This document shows positions 52,199 to 61,573 of a stretch of DNA of 64,000 bases, one piece after another. Numbering within the stretch: position 1 is the stretch's first letter; each line of letters starts with the position of its first letter. Location: assembly GCA_031555315.1 (NCBI GenBank), contig JAVBUO010000005.1:1-64000 (forward strand), written 5' to 3'. This stretch comes from JAVBJV01 sp031555315. Lineage in GTDB: Bacteria; Pseudomonadota; Alphaproteobacteria; Acetobacterales; Acetobacteraceae. Under the pieces are notes generated by a model that saw only the letters and a list, made by a program, of their open reading frames with translations, was not told where the DNA came from and made no database searches. The position numbers and the translations under genes are program-made.

Positions 52199-55099
52199 CT
52201 ATTGCCGCGAGAACCAGCGCGCGAAGCCCGACAGGTCGGTCCGGCGTTGCGGGGCATCCATCGCTCCGGTCAGGAGCAGCCTGAGCTCGGGAAAATCGGC
52301 CAGATCCGGCCGGACGGCCAGTTGCATGTCGAGACTGGTGCGCGGCAGGTTGATCGTCCCGCCGATACTGATACTGCCGTAATCGGTGTCGGCCGATGCG
52401 CCCAGAAGCGTCGCGATGCCGTTGCTGATCTCGGCCTTGGCCGACAATCGCGAGAAGTCGGTCGTTCCGCCGCTCAGTGCGCGGCGCAATGCGGCTTCGG
52501 CCGTGTTGCGCGGCCGCAGCACGGAGGCGGCCAGAATGTCCGGCAGGCTGAGACCGTCGATGCTGCCGTCGTGCACGCTGATATCGACGGTGCCACCCAG
52601 TGAAGCCAGCATCGCCTGCGGGCTGTAGCCATGGGCACTCACCTGCGTGCGGACGGTGGCAAAACCGTCGATGCCGGGATTGATCCCCATCAGCCCGCCG
52701 GTCAGGCTGACATTTTGCATCGTCGTATCGACGGACAGTACGGGGGTATCGGATGCGGCATTCAGGCCGATCGTGCCGGTCAGGCGGCCACCTTCCATCT
52801 GTGCATTCAGCACCGAGACGCTCAGGTTGCCGTTCTGCATTTTCAGCGTGGCGCCGGCGTCGGTCAGCAGAGGTGTTCCGTCGGCCAGCACCGTGTTGAC
52901 ATGCAGGGAGATATCGGCGCCCAGACTGCGCATATAGCTGACCGGCAGTTGCGCCGTTGCCGCCTGTAGCGGCAGAGGAAGCGTGTCGGCCTCCAGCCGG
53001 CCGCTCAGGGTCGGTTGGCCGTTCAGGGACAGTTCCAGATTGCCGCTCGTCTGCAGCGTGCCCGCCGACAGCGCCAGATAAGGCAGAGTGATTTTATCGG
53101 GTGCCGCGGTGAACTGCGCCACCAGCGACAGCGACCCGCCGCCAAGCCAGGCCCAAGGCGCGCGGCCGGCTTTCTCGATGTCACATTCACGCTGGACGTT
53201 GCAGTTGTCGCGCGGGTTCAAGCCGCCGAGCTGGGTGATCAGGCGCGGTGCGTTCGGGTGACGCAGGGCGAAGGTTCCAGAAACCTGCCGGGTGTTCAGG
53301 TTGGCGGATACGCGTGTGTCCATGCGCAGGTCGGCCAGCGAGCTGCGCGCCTGAAACGCCAGCGCCGCCAGAGAGCCTCCGCCCTGTGCCTGCAGAAGCA
53401 ATGGGCCGCTCCACAGCCTGGCCGGGCCGCGTCTGTCCGCGGGCAGCATGTCGGCCAGCACCGCGGCATCGGGCAGGTCCATCGAGACATTGAGATCGGA
53501 TATCTGCCCTTCGCGCGTATAAGTCCCCGTCAGATCGATCGTGCCGTTCGCCAGATGGGTGGTCAGTTTGCCGATGCGCAGGGTGGTGGCGTCGCTGCCG
53601 AACGACAGGTTGGTTTCCGTGAAGGTGCGCCCCATGAATTCCGCATGGGCGACGTGAAGGTTGAGCGATAGATCGATATCCGCCAGCGCGGTTTGCGGCG
53701 CCGGAAATATAACCAGCCATGGGTCGATCGACAGGCGTTCCAGCGTCAGATCGGCAGCGGCATTGATCCGGTCTTCCAGATGCAGGGCCAGACTGCCCTG
53801 AACGGGGATGGCATCGATCGTGCCGGTGATCCCCGATGCACTGATGATGTTCGCACCGACGCTGAATCCGCCCTGCAGGGTTGCCTGGCGCAGGGCTTCG
53901 GGGGGGATCAGGTTCTGGTTGACGCCGAGCCAGTCCAGGGTGGAACGCAGAAGGGGGGCCGTGATGCTGGCCGTACCCGTGAAACCTGTCTGTCCATCGC
54001 CCTGTCCCGTGACGTTGCGCAGTTCCAGCCGTGTTTCGCCCGGCAGGATGGCGCTGGCTTCGCGCACATGCGCATGCTCGGTGATATCCAGGTGCACCTG
54101 CGCGTGTCGCAGCGGCCGGTCGTAAAGCGTTGCCTCTTCGATCCCCAGTTCGATCGATACGGGCAGTTGCGTCGCCGTCTGCTGGGTCAACAGGGCAAGC
54201 CACGGGGTCAGTTCGAGCTGCGCTGCTGTCAGGGCGATCTGCAGACGGGGTTCCGGGCCGTAGGCCAGGGTGAGTCTGCCTTGCAGGCGTTCTTGGCCGG
54301 TCTGTAGGGACAGCGGCTGGGCGGTAATCTCTTGGGCATTGGCGTGAATGTCAGCCTGAATCTGGAATGCGGCTGCCGGACCGGAGATGAAACGCGCCAG
54401 ATTGGCGCCGCTGGCGCTCAATCGCCCACTCAGCGTGTTGGCGGCGGTCAGCGCGCCGGAGTAGATGAAACGCGCGTTCCCCATCTGCGGTAGGGAACTG
54501 CCGCCCCGCATTTCCAACGCCGATGTTCCGGCTTCGTCCGGTGGCGCAAGGCTGGCCATGTAGGTGAACGGTTCGTCGTTCAGGGTGGCGCTGCCGCGCA
54601 GGGTCAGCCGGCCGTTGGGGGCGGCTGGTTCGAGCGCCGCATTGATGCCGGTGAAACGGGTGTCGCCGATCTGCAACGAGCTGCTGGCGATATGGACTGC
54701 CATGGCATTCTGCCTGATCTGCAGATGGGGCAGTGTCGGCGGCATGCCGGTGATCTGGATGTCGGCCCGGCGCAGCGTCAGCTCGCGCGGGTCCAGCCGC
54801 CCGGTCAGCAGCGCGCCCAGCCCCATGCGCAGGCGCAGTTCGCGCGTCCGGACCGAGATATTCCTGTCCGCATCGCTGATCTGGACATTGCCCGCGGTCA
54901 GCACCGGGCGCGGCAGAAGCTCCACGCGGATCTGGCCGATGATCCGCACGTCGAGACCCAAGGTTGCGGCTGTCAGTGCTTCGACCCGCGTGCGGTACTG
55001 GTTCCAGTCCAGCAGGGATGGTACGAACCAGATGGCGGCCAGCCCGCAGACTGGCAGCAGCGCGCACAAGATCAGGACGATGCAGCGTAGACGTCTCAT
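52199..55099 (-). CDS. AsmA-family envelope protein
   Basis: A 966-residue protein with one N-terminal membrane anchor (about residues 5-30), then a long beta-rich domain. The N-terminal AsmA block is visible (VEALTAATLGLDVRIIGQIR, PRPVLTAGNVQIS), as is the C-terminal AsmA-like block (GGTVDISVHDGSIDGLSLPD). Such proteins are thought to move phospholipids between membranes or help outer-membrane assembly. The start at 55099 (MRRLRCIVLILC) is chosen for the anchor. Its promoter lies in the 228 bases shared with djlA. Confidence 0.82.
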   Translation of the reverse strand: MRRLRCIVLILCALLPVCGLAAIWFVPSLLDWNQYRTRVEALTAATLGLDVRIIGQIRVELLPRPVLTAGNVQISDADRNISVRTRELRLRMGLGALLTGRLDPRELTLRRADIQITGMPPTLPHLQIRQNAMAVHIASSSLQIGDTRFTGINAALEPAAPNGRLTLRGSATLNDEPFTYMASLAPPDEAGTSALEMRGGSSLPQMGNARFIYSGALTAANTLSGRLSASGANLARFISGPAAAFQIQADIHANAQEITAQPLSLQTGQERLQGRLTLAYGPEPRLQIALTAAQLELTPWLALLTQQTATQLPVSIELGIEEATLYDRPLRHAQVHLDITEHAHVREASAILPGETRLELRNVTGQGDGQTGFTGTASITAPLLRSTLDWLGVNQNLIPPEALRQATLQGGFSVGANIISASGITGTIDAIPVQGSLALHLEDRINAAADLTLERLSIDPWLVIFPAPQTALADIDLSLNLHVAHAEFMGRTFTETNLSFGSDATTLRIGKLTTHLANGTIDLTGTYTREGQISDLNVSMDLPDAAVLADMLPADRRGPARLWSGPLLLQAQGGGSLAALAFQARSSLADLRMDTRVSANLNTRQVSGTFALRHPNAPRLITQLGGLNPRDNCNVQRECDIEKAGRAPWAWLGGGSLSLVAQFTAAPDKITLPYLALSAGTLQTSGNLELSLNGQPTLSGRLEADTLPLPLQAATAQLPVSYMRSLGADISLHVNTVLADGTPLLTDAGATLKMQNGNLSVSVLNAQMEGGRLTGTIGLNAASDTPVLSVDTTMQNVSLTGGLMGINPGIDGFATVRTQVSAHGYSPQAMLASLGGTVDISVHDGSIDGLSLPDILAASVLRPRNTAEAALRRALSGGTTDFSRLSAKAEISNGIATLLGASADTDYGSISIGGTINLPRTSLDMQLAVRPDLADFPELRLLLTGAMDAPQRRTDLSGFARWFSRQ

Positions 55100-55182
55100 G
55101 CAGCGGAAAACCCGTGCTTCCGCGTCGGAGGCAGGATTGGGATGGGTCCGGGCGGGCAGACGGCCATTGGCGGGGCTGCTTT

Positions 55183-55219
55183 CTTTAAGAAAATATACGG
55201 CCTTTAAGAAAATATCCGG
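55183..55219. repeat. Two 18-bp direct repeats in the asmA-djlA promoter region
   Basis: CTTTAAGAAAATATACGG at 55183-55200 and CTTTAAGAAAATATCCGG at 55202-55219 differ at one base and are 19 bp apart. They are AT-rich within GC-rich DNA and sit between two divergent genes. They could be a regulator site or duplicated promoter elements. Confidence 0.75.
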
Positions 55220-55327
55220 CGCACCATGCTGTTTGGGGCCGCCGAGGGCAAGCACCCGAAACATGAAAAACGCATTTTGCCGTCTTTATGAAAGACATGA
55301 TACGAACGGTCCTGGCATGGAATCGTC

Positions 55328-56080
55328 ATGGTGAATTTCTGGGGTAAATTGCTGGGCGGTGCGGTCGGGTCTTTCTTCGGGGGGCCTTTCGGTGCGGTAA
55401 TCGGCATGATGTTCGGCCATGCGGTCGACAGCGGCGCCATTCTGAGACCGTTTCAGTCGGCCAATCTGGCGGCGCTGCTGGGCAACCGCGAGCAGTTGTT
55501 TTCGATCGCCGTGACCGTGTTGTCGGCCAAACTCGCCAAATGTGACGGCCCGGTCAAACGGGCCGAGGTCGATGCGTTCAAGAGGTTGTTCCGCATTCCG
55601 CCCGAGGCGGTGCGCGATGTCGGGATGCTGTTCGATCAGGCGCGCGACAGCAGCGAGGGGTTCGAGGATTTCGCCGAGAAACTGGGACTGGCGTTCGCGG
55701 ACAATCACGGCGTGCTGGAAGACGTGCTGGGGGTGCTGTTTGCGATTGCGCGTGCCGACGCACCGATCAACACACGTGAAAAGGCGTTTCTGGTGCGGGT
55801 ACACCAGTTGTTCGGCCTGCCGCTGGGGGCGTGGGATCGTGCGCAGGATGGCGCCCGGCCCGTGGCGCCGGCAGGGCCGGATCCTTACGAAGTGCTGGGT
55901 GTGGCGCGCAGTGCGCCGGATGACGAGGTGCGCGCCACGTGGCGCCGCCTGATGCGGGAAAACCATCCCGATGCGCTGGCGTCGCGCGGGGTGCCGGCGG
56001 AATTCATCGAACGCGCGACGCACAAGGTGGCGGAAATCAATGCCGCCTGGAATGCGGTGAAGAGAGAACGCGGGCTGTGA
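55328..56080 (+). CDS. djlA: DjlA-type TerB-DnaJ co-chaperone
   Basis: A 250-residue protein. The N-terminus has a glycine-rich hydrophobic stretch (MVNFWGKLLGGAVGSFFGGP) that may contact the membrane. A TerB-like helical domain follows (about 50-170: ITVLSAKLAKCDGPVKRAEV-like). A C-terminal J domain (about 188-250) has DPYEVLGVARSAPDDEVR and the HPD tripeptide. It should stimulate DnaK at the membrane. It shares a base with the amidase gene. Confidence 0.87.
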   Translation: MVNFWGKLLGGAVGSFFGGPFGAVIGMMFGHAVDSGAILRPFQSANLAALLGNREQLFSIAVTVLSAKLAKCDGPVKRAEVDAFKRLFRIPPEAVRDVGMLFDQARDSSEGFEDFAEKLGLAFADNHGVLEDVLGVLFAIARADAPINTREKAFLVRVHQLFGLPLGAWDRAQDGARPVAPAGPDPYEVLGVARSAPDDEVRATWRRLMRENHPDALASRGVPAEFIERATHKVAEINAAWNAVKRERGL

Positions 56081-56769
56081 TGCTGGAGAAGCCGAGCCCC
56101 AATCAGGACGACCGCCTGCCGCACGGGCGGGCGGTCGATATGCTGGTGCTGCACTATACCGGCATGCGTAGCGCCGCCGCCGCGCTGGAACGGCTGTGTG
56201 ATCCTGCCTCTGGCGTTTCGGCGCATTATGTCGTGGATGAGGACGGTGCTGTGTATCGGCTCGTTCCCGAAGAACGCCGGGCCTGGCATGCAGGGGTTTC
56301 CCACTGGCGCGGCGCGAACGACAGTAACGCGCGGTCGATCGGTATAGAAATCGTCAATCCCGGGCATGAGTTCGGCTATCGGAACTTTCCGGCATTGCAG
56401 ATGGCGGCGGTCTGCGATCTGTGTCTTGCCATTCTGGCGCGACATCCGATCCCGGCGCGCAACGTCGTTGCGCACAGCGACATCGCGCCGGCCCGCAAGA
56501 CCGATCCGGGTGAGCTGTTCGACTGGCGCGGGCTGGCGCAGAACGGTGTCGGGCTCTGGCCTGCCGAGACGGGGGGCGTGCCGATTTCGGACCATCCGCA
56601 GACGGTGCGCCGGGTGCTGACGCGGATCGGCTATGACCCGGCGGTCGATCTGCCGGTTGTGCTGCGGGCGTTTCAGCGCCATTGGCTGGCGGAAAACCTC
56701 ACCGGGCTGGCCGATGCGCCGACGCGTGCCCGCCTGGCGGAAGTGGCCGCCGCCGTGGAACGGGCTTGA
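56080..56769 (+). CDS. ampD: N-acetylmuramoyl-L-alanine amidase, AmpD-like
   Basis: A 229-residue Amidase_2 enzyme. The zinc His is in MLVLHYTG near residue 24. VSAHYVVDEDGAVYRLVPE and SIGIEIVNPG follow, and the second His and catalytic region are in VVAHSDIAPARKTDPGELFD. The C-terminal 60 residues (about 165-225) look like a peptidoglycan-binding domain. It cuts anhydro-muropeptides or cell-wall stems. It has no signal peptide, so it is probably the cytosolic recycling type. It ends just before rnpB. Confidence 0.85.
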   Translation: MLEKPSPNQDDRLPHGRAVDMLVLHYTGMRSAAAALERLCDPASGVSAHYVVDEDGAVYRLVPEERRAWHAGVSHWRGANDSNARSIGIEIVNPGHEFGYRNFPALQMAAVCDLCLAILARHPIPARNVVAHSDIAPARKTDPGELFDWRGLAQNGVGLWPAETGGVPISDHPQTVRRVLTRIGYDPAVDLPVVLRAFQRHWLAENLTGLADAPTRARLAEVAAAVERA

Positions 56770-56798
56770 CCTGCGCGGTGCGACGGCCCATCTCCTGC

Positions 56799-57202
<404 letters not shown>

Positions 57203-57302
57203 TTCTTCCTGAAAAACAGAAACAATTTCACCAAAACTAGAAGGCGTTTTCTATTTGGCAAGAATTCACCCGAATTAGTTCTTGTTTTGTTCCTGTTGAT
57301 AA

Positions 57303-57332
57303 CGCCAAACCCATGAAATTTGGCGGTTTTTT
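57303..57332 (+). terminator. Rho-independent terminator before the division cluster
   Basis: CGCCAAA pairs with TTTGGCG around CCCATGAAA and is followed by GTTTTTT. It would stop rnpB transcription and isolate the mraZ promoter. An earlier weaker hairpin, CAAGAA/TTCTTG then TTTTGTT (57259-57291), may act too. Confidence 0.8.
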
Positions 57333-57359
57333 GCTGTTTTTCCTTTGAAATCCATACTT

Positions 57360-57398
57360 TCCCATGGTATCCCATATTATCCCATGAACGCTTGGGAC
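57360..57398 (+). promoter_or_regulatory. MraZ-box array upstream of mraZ
   Basis: TCCCA occurs at 57360, 57370 and 57380, an exact 10-bp period, which on the other strand is three TGGGA repeats separated by five bases. One TGGGAC follows on the plus strand near 57393. MraZ binds TGGGN repeats spaced by five bases upstream of its own gene, so this is its autoregulatory site. Confidence 0.82.
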
Positions 57399-57442
57399 GA
57401 TGGTACTTCGAAACTAACCGACGGAGGGCCGCACGGCGGCAA

Positions 57443-57910
57443 ATGACCCATTTTTTGGGCACTCACCTGAACCGGCTGGACGCGAAAGGCCGCGTTTCAG
57501 TGCCTGCGCCGTTCCGCGATGCGTTGCGGAATGGGGGAGATGGTGCGCCTGTGGTCATTTTGCGGCCGTCACATACCTATGCGTGTATCGAGGCCTGGCC
57601 CGTTGCAGCGTTCGAGGCGCTGGCCGGGGGGCTCGACCGCCTCGATATGTTCAGCGAGGCGCACGACGACATGGCGCTGGCTCTGTATGCCGATGCGCAT
57701 GCGCTGTCGCCGGACAAGGAGGGGCGGATCATTCTGCCCGAGGCGCTGAAATCGTATGCCGGACTGACGGATCAGGTGATGTTCATGGGCGTCGGCCGCA
57801 CGTTCCAGATCTGGGAGCCGGAGGCCGGGGCGCGGCGTCGCCTTGATGCCGCGGAACGCGCCCGGGCGCGTCGTGTGACACTGCCGAACAGTGCCGGAGG
57901 CGTGTCATGA
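57443..57910 (+). CDS. mraZ: Transcriptional regulator MraZ
   Basis: A 155-residue protein with two SpoVT/AbrB-like repeats: FLGTHLNRLDAKGRVSVPAP at the N-terminus and DKEGRIILPEALKSYAGL near residue 95. It forms a ring and represses the division and cell-wall operon through the repeats upstream. The ATG at 57443 is chosen over ones further upstream because the first repeat begins there. It overlaps rsmH by 4 bases. Confidence 0.93.
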   Translation: MTHFLGTHLNRLDAKGRVSVPAPFRDALRNGGDGAPVVILRPSHTYACIEAWPVAAFEALAGGLDRLDMFSEAHDDMALALYADAHALSPDKEGRIILPEALKSYAGLTDQVMFMGVGRTFQIWEPEAGARRRLDAAERARARRVTLPNSAGGVS

Positions 57911-58836
57911 GCGGTCACGTGCCGGTTCTGCTGGAGGAGGTGCTGGAGATCCTGGCGCCGCGCGATGATGGCATCTATCTGGATGGCACTTTCGGTGGTG
58001 GCGGGTATGCCGAGGGCATCCTGAAATCCGCCGCCTGCACCCTGTGGGCGATCGATCGTGATCCGGCGGCGGTGCAGCGCGGCCTGGCGCTGGCGGCACG
58101 CTATCCCGGACGGCTGCATATGCTCGAAGGTTGTTTCGGTGACATGCTGGACCTTCTGTCCACGCATGGCGTCGTGGCGCTGGACGGTATCGTGCTGGAT
58201 CTGGGGGTGTCGTCGTTTCAGTTGGATCAGCCTGAACGCGGTTTTTCGTTCCGCGCCGACGGTCCATTGGACATGCGCATGAGCACCAACGGCCCGAGCG
58301 CCGCCGATCTGGTGGCGACGCTGTCCGAAGGCGAATTGGCCGATGTGTTCTATCATTATGGCGAGGAACGCCATGCACGGCGGGTGGCGCGTGCGGTTGT
58401 CGCGGCGCGCGCCGTTGCGCCGATCGAAACCACGTTGCAGCTGGCCGACATCGTTCGCCGGGTGGTGCCGCGTGATGCGTCGGGGATCGACCGGGCGACA
58501 CGTTCGTTTCAGGGCTTGCGAATCCGCGTGAATGATGAACTGGGTGAAATCGAGCGTGCGATGGCCGCTGCCCTGAAATTGCTTGCACCGCATGGCAGAC
58601 TGATCGTTGTTTCGTTTCATTCTCTTGAAGATCGGATCGTAAAAAAAATTATGGCTGAAGCTTCGGGCCGGTCGGGTATCGGATCCCGCCATACACCTGC
58701 AGCGTTCCTTCCGCGGGCTGTGGCGGAATATCGGTTGCTGACGACGAAACCCGTCTTTCCTGGCGAGGCCGAGCTTGCGTCGAATGCGCGGGCGCGCAGC
58801 GCGCGTCTGCGGGCGATTGAAAGGGTAGTGTCATGA
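57907..58836 (+). CDS. rsmH: 16S rRNA m4C1402 methyltransferase
   Basis: A 309-residue SAM-dependent methyltransferase. It begins MSGHVPVLLEEVLE, with the SAM loop DGTFGGGGYAEGI near residue 25, DLGVSSFQLDQPERGFSFR near 98, and the C-terminal VVSFHSLEDRIVK. It methylates C1402 of 16S rRNA. Its place between mraZ and ftsL is standard. It overlaps ftsL by 4 bases. Confidence 0.95.
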   Translation: MSGHVPVLLEEVLEILAPRDDGIYLDGTFGGGGYAEGILKSAACTLWAIDRDPAAVQRGLALAARYPGRLHMLEGCFGDMLDLLSTHGVVALDGIVLDLGVSSFQLDQPERGFSFRADGPLDMRMSTNGPSAADLVATLSEGELADVFYHYGEERHARRVARAVVAARAVAPIETTLQLADIVRRVVPRDASGIDRATRSFQGLRIRVNDELGEIERAMAAALKLLAPHGRLIVVSFHSLEDRIVKKIMAEASGRSGIGSRHTPAAFLPRAVAEYRLLTTKPVFPGEAELASNARARSARLRAIERVVS

Positions 58837-59594
58837 TTCGACCTGCTTCCTTGTTGTGTTTTCTCGTGGCTGTCGCGGCCGGTGCCTGGCTGTATCAGGT
58901 GAAGCACGAAGCCCAGTTGATGGATCGTGAGATCCGGCGCATTCAGCGCCAGGCCGATCAGGCGCGTGATCGGATCTCCATTCTGCGTGCGGAATGGGCG
59001 CTGCTGAATCTGCCCGACCGTCTGCGCGAAGTGGCCGGTCGGCACCTGGCGCTGGTGCGCGTCGAGCCAACGCAGTACGCGTCGGTGACGGATTTTTCGC
59101 GCCGGGCGGGCAGTGTTGCCGTTGCGCCGGTTCAGGTGGCGGATACCGCTGTGTCGGTGCAGGAAGCGCCGCCCGTGGTGCCGGTGTCTGCCCCGGCGCG
59201 CGAGAACGCCGCAAACAGTTCGTCTGAAACCCGCGTGCGGCTGGCGCCTGCCGTGGTGACGGATGAGCCCGCGCGTGTCGAGGCTGTGCCGGTCCGGGTG
59301 ACATCCGTGTCGTCGCGGACGCTTGCGGTTCCGACTGCGTCCGTTCGTCGCGCTGCGGTCAACGTGCCGTCTGCCGGGCGGAGTGCGCCGGTGCCCGAGG
59401 CAAGGCCTTCGGGCGCGCGCTCGGCGTCCTCCGGCGTACAGGCGGTTGCGACCGCACCGGTACGCACCGAAAGTCCGGTGGTCACCCAGCCGGCCGTGGC
59501 GCGGGTCGAACCGGTTTCGGCGTCGGCGAGTATATCGTCCCTTGGAGGGGTGCGGTCGGCGCTGGCGCCACCTGTCCCTGTGGGAGCGCGATGA
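58833..59594 (+). CDS. ftsL: FtsL-like division protein with long low-complexity tail
   Basis: A 253-residue protein in the ftsL position. It has an N-terminal membrane helix (about 3-22), then a coiled coil (about 25-55: QLMDREIRRIQRQADQARDR) and the LNLPDRLREVA segment, as in FtsL. Residues about 90-253 form a tail rich in Val, Ala, Pro, Ser and Arg with no fold visible. Usual FtsL proteins are about 90-130 residues, so the tail is an addition. It overlaps ftsI by 4 bases (ATGA). Confidence 0.78.
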   Translation: MIRPASLLCFLVAVAAGAWLYQVKHEAQLMDREIRRIQRQADQARDRISILRAEWALLNLPDRLREVAGRHLALVRVEPTQYASVTDFSRRAGSVAVAPVQVADTAVSVQEAPPVVPVSAPARENAANSSSETRVRLAPAVVTDEPARVEAVPVRVTSVSSRTLAVPTASVRRAAVNVPSAGRSAPVPEARPSGARSASSGVQAVATAPVRTESPVVTQPAVARVEPVSASASISSLGGVRSALAPPVPVGAR

Positions 59595-61573
59595 TCAACG
59601 CACCGGATCCGTCTGCGCCTCCGCCCGGCCCGCCAGCTCGCTGGCGGGCCGGGCTCGCGCCGAGCTATCCCCCTGGCGGTTTTTCGGAAGGCGGGGCCAT
59701 ACCGCGCATGGAGACCGTGCGTATCACGGCGCCCGACCTGGCGCGCCGTGCATTGATGGAACGTGCGCGTGGCCGTCTGACGCTGGGGGCGTTGCTGTTC
59801 GCTCTGTTGTTCGGCGCGGTCGGCGTTCGTCTGGCCTTCGTGACGGTGATCGCACCGATGGAACCGCGCCGTGCCGTTGTCATGCCGGCGGTGCCCAGCA
59901 TCGGTGACGGTTCGGCAGCTTCGCAGCACCAGGAACGGGCGATGATCACCGATCGGAACGGGGAAATTCTGGCGATTTCCCTGCCGACATCGGCGCTGTA
60001 TGCAAACCCGCACGAGATGATCGACACCGACGAGGCGGCCAGGCGTCTGCACGCGGCCGTGCCGCGGATCGAAGAGGAAACCGCCCGCCGCCGTCTGGCA
60101 TCGGAACGGCAGTTCGTCTATCTGGCACGCCAGATCACACCGCGTGAACAGGCCGCCGTGAATGCGCTCGGTATTCCGGGGGTGTATTTTGAATCGTCCG
60201 AACGCCGCCATTACCCGCTGGGGCGCACAGCGGTGCATGTGCTGGGCGGTGTGGACGTTGATGGTCATGGGATCGCCGGGGTCGAACGCTATTTCGATCA
60301 GCGCTTGCGCGAAGACATCGAGCCGCTGCGCCTGTCGCTGGACGTGCGCGTGCAGGCGGCGCTGCGCGAGATTCTGGAGCGCACGATCCAGACGTTCAGC
60401 GCCATCGGCGGGGCCGGCGCGGTGATGGATGTGCGCACCGGCGAAGTTCTGGCGATGGTCAGCCTGCCCGATTTCGATGCGGCCGATATCGGCCGTGCGA
60501 CGATCGAGCAGCGTTTCAACCGGATCACGGTCGGCGTTTACGAGCCGGGCAGCACGTTCAAGCTGCTGACCGCCGCGGCGGCGCTCGAGGCGGGGACGGT
60601 GCGGTTGTGGTCGTCGTTCGATGCCTCGCGTCCGATCCGGATCGGGCGGTTCACGATCAGCGATTATCGCGGCAAGAACCGCACGCTGAGCTTCCCGGAA
60701 GTGATCGCCTATTCGTCCAACATCGGCGCGGCACAGATGGCGGCGCAACTCGGCGTGCAGCGGCATCGCGCCTTTATCCAGCGTATGGGTATGATGTCGC
60801 GCCAGACGATCGAACTGCCCGAGACAGCATTGCCGCTGGTGCCGCGCGAGGCGAACTGGCGCGACATCGCCACGATGACGATCGGCTTCGGTCACGGGAT
60901 CGCCGTGACGCCGCTGCATGTGGTGACCGGGGTTTCGGCGCTGTCGAACGGTGGCATTCTGTATTCCCCGACCATTCTGGCGCGCGATCCGGATCAGCCG
61001 CCGCGCGAAGGCGTGCGGGTGATCCAGCCGCAAACGTCGGACATGATCCGCCGCCTGATGCGGCTCGTGGTCACGAACGGTTCGGCCAGATCGGCGGAAG
61101 TGCCCGGCTATTTCGTCGGCGGCAAGACCGGCACGGCGGAAAAACCGGGGCGGCACGGGTATAACCGCAATGCACGCATCTCGGCCTTTGCCGGGGCGTT
61201 CCCGATCAACGATCCGCGCTATGCCATCTACATCATGGTCGATGAACCGAAGGGCACGACGCAATCGCACGGTTTTGCGACCGGGGGCTGGGTGGCCGCG
61301 CCGGCGGCACACGATCTGATCGTGCGGATCGGGCCGATGCTCGGCGTTCTACCGGAAACCGAACGTGCCGACGCGATCCAGCAATCCTTGTATCTGCCTT
61401 TGCAGCCCGCCCGTCCGGCCGGAGGCGCTGCGCGCAATACGCCGCCGCGCGCGCCTTCGGTACTGCGTCCGCCGCAGGTGCGGCTTCCGCCGCCGGTGCG
61501 CAACACCGCGCCGATCGCGGTGCAGCCGTCCCAGACATCGGTCCGGCACGAGGCAGCGAATGGAGTTCGTTGA
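59591..61573 (+). CDS. ftsI: Septal peptidoglycan transpeptidase (PBP3)
   Basis: A 660-residue class B penicillin-binding protein. A proline-rich cytosolic N-terminus is followed by a membrane helix (about 62-82), the dimerisation domain, and the transpeptidase with the active Ser in EPGSTFKLL, the SSN of YSSNIGAAQ and the KTGTAEK box. It crosslinks septal wall with FtsW. The C-terminus carries an extra proline-rich stretch (about 610-660). A 15-bp perfect inverted repeat lies in codons 11-22. Confidence 0.93.
   Translation: MINAPDPSAPPPGPPARWRAGLAPSYPPGGFSEGGAIPRMETVRITAPDLARRALMERARGRLTLGALLFALLFGAVGVRLAFVTVIAPMEPRRAVVMPAVPSIGDGSAASQHQERAMITDRNGEILAISLPTSALYANPHEMIDTDEAARRLHAAVPRIEEETARRRLASERQFVYLARQITPREQAAVNALGIPGVYFESSERRHYPLGRTAVHVLGGVDVDGHGIAGVERYFDQRLREDIEPLRLSLDVRVQAALREILERTIQTFSAIGGAGAVMDVRTGEVLAMVSLPDFDAADIGRATIEQRFNRITVGVYEPGSTFKLLTAAAALEAGTVRLWSSFDASRPIRIGRFTISDYRGKNRTLSFPEVIAYSSNIGAAQMAAQLGVQRHRAFIQRMGMMSRQTIELPETALPLVPREANWRDIATMTIGFGHGIAVTPLHVVTGVSALSNGGILYSPTILARDPDQPPREGVRVIQPQTSDMIRRLMRLVVTNGSARSAEVPGYFVGGKTGTAEKPGRHGYNRNARISAFAGAFPINDPRYAIYIMVDEPKGTTQSHGFATGGWVAAPAAHDLIVRIGPMLGVLPETERADAIQQSLYLPLQPARPAGGAARNTPPRAPSVLRPPQVRLPPPVRNTAPIAVQPSQTSVRHEAANGVR

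Noticed and set aside
59132..61312. 726-codon minus-strand open frame
   Set aside because: Opposite ftsL and ftsI, which are certain; arginine-rich and without motifs.
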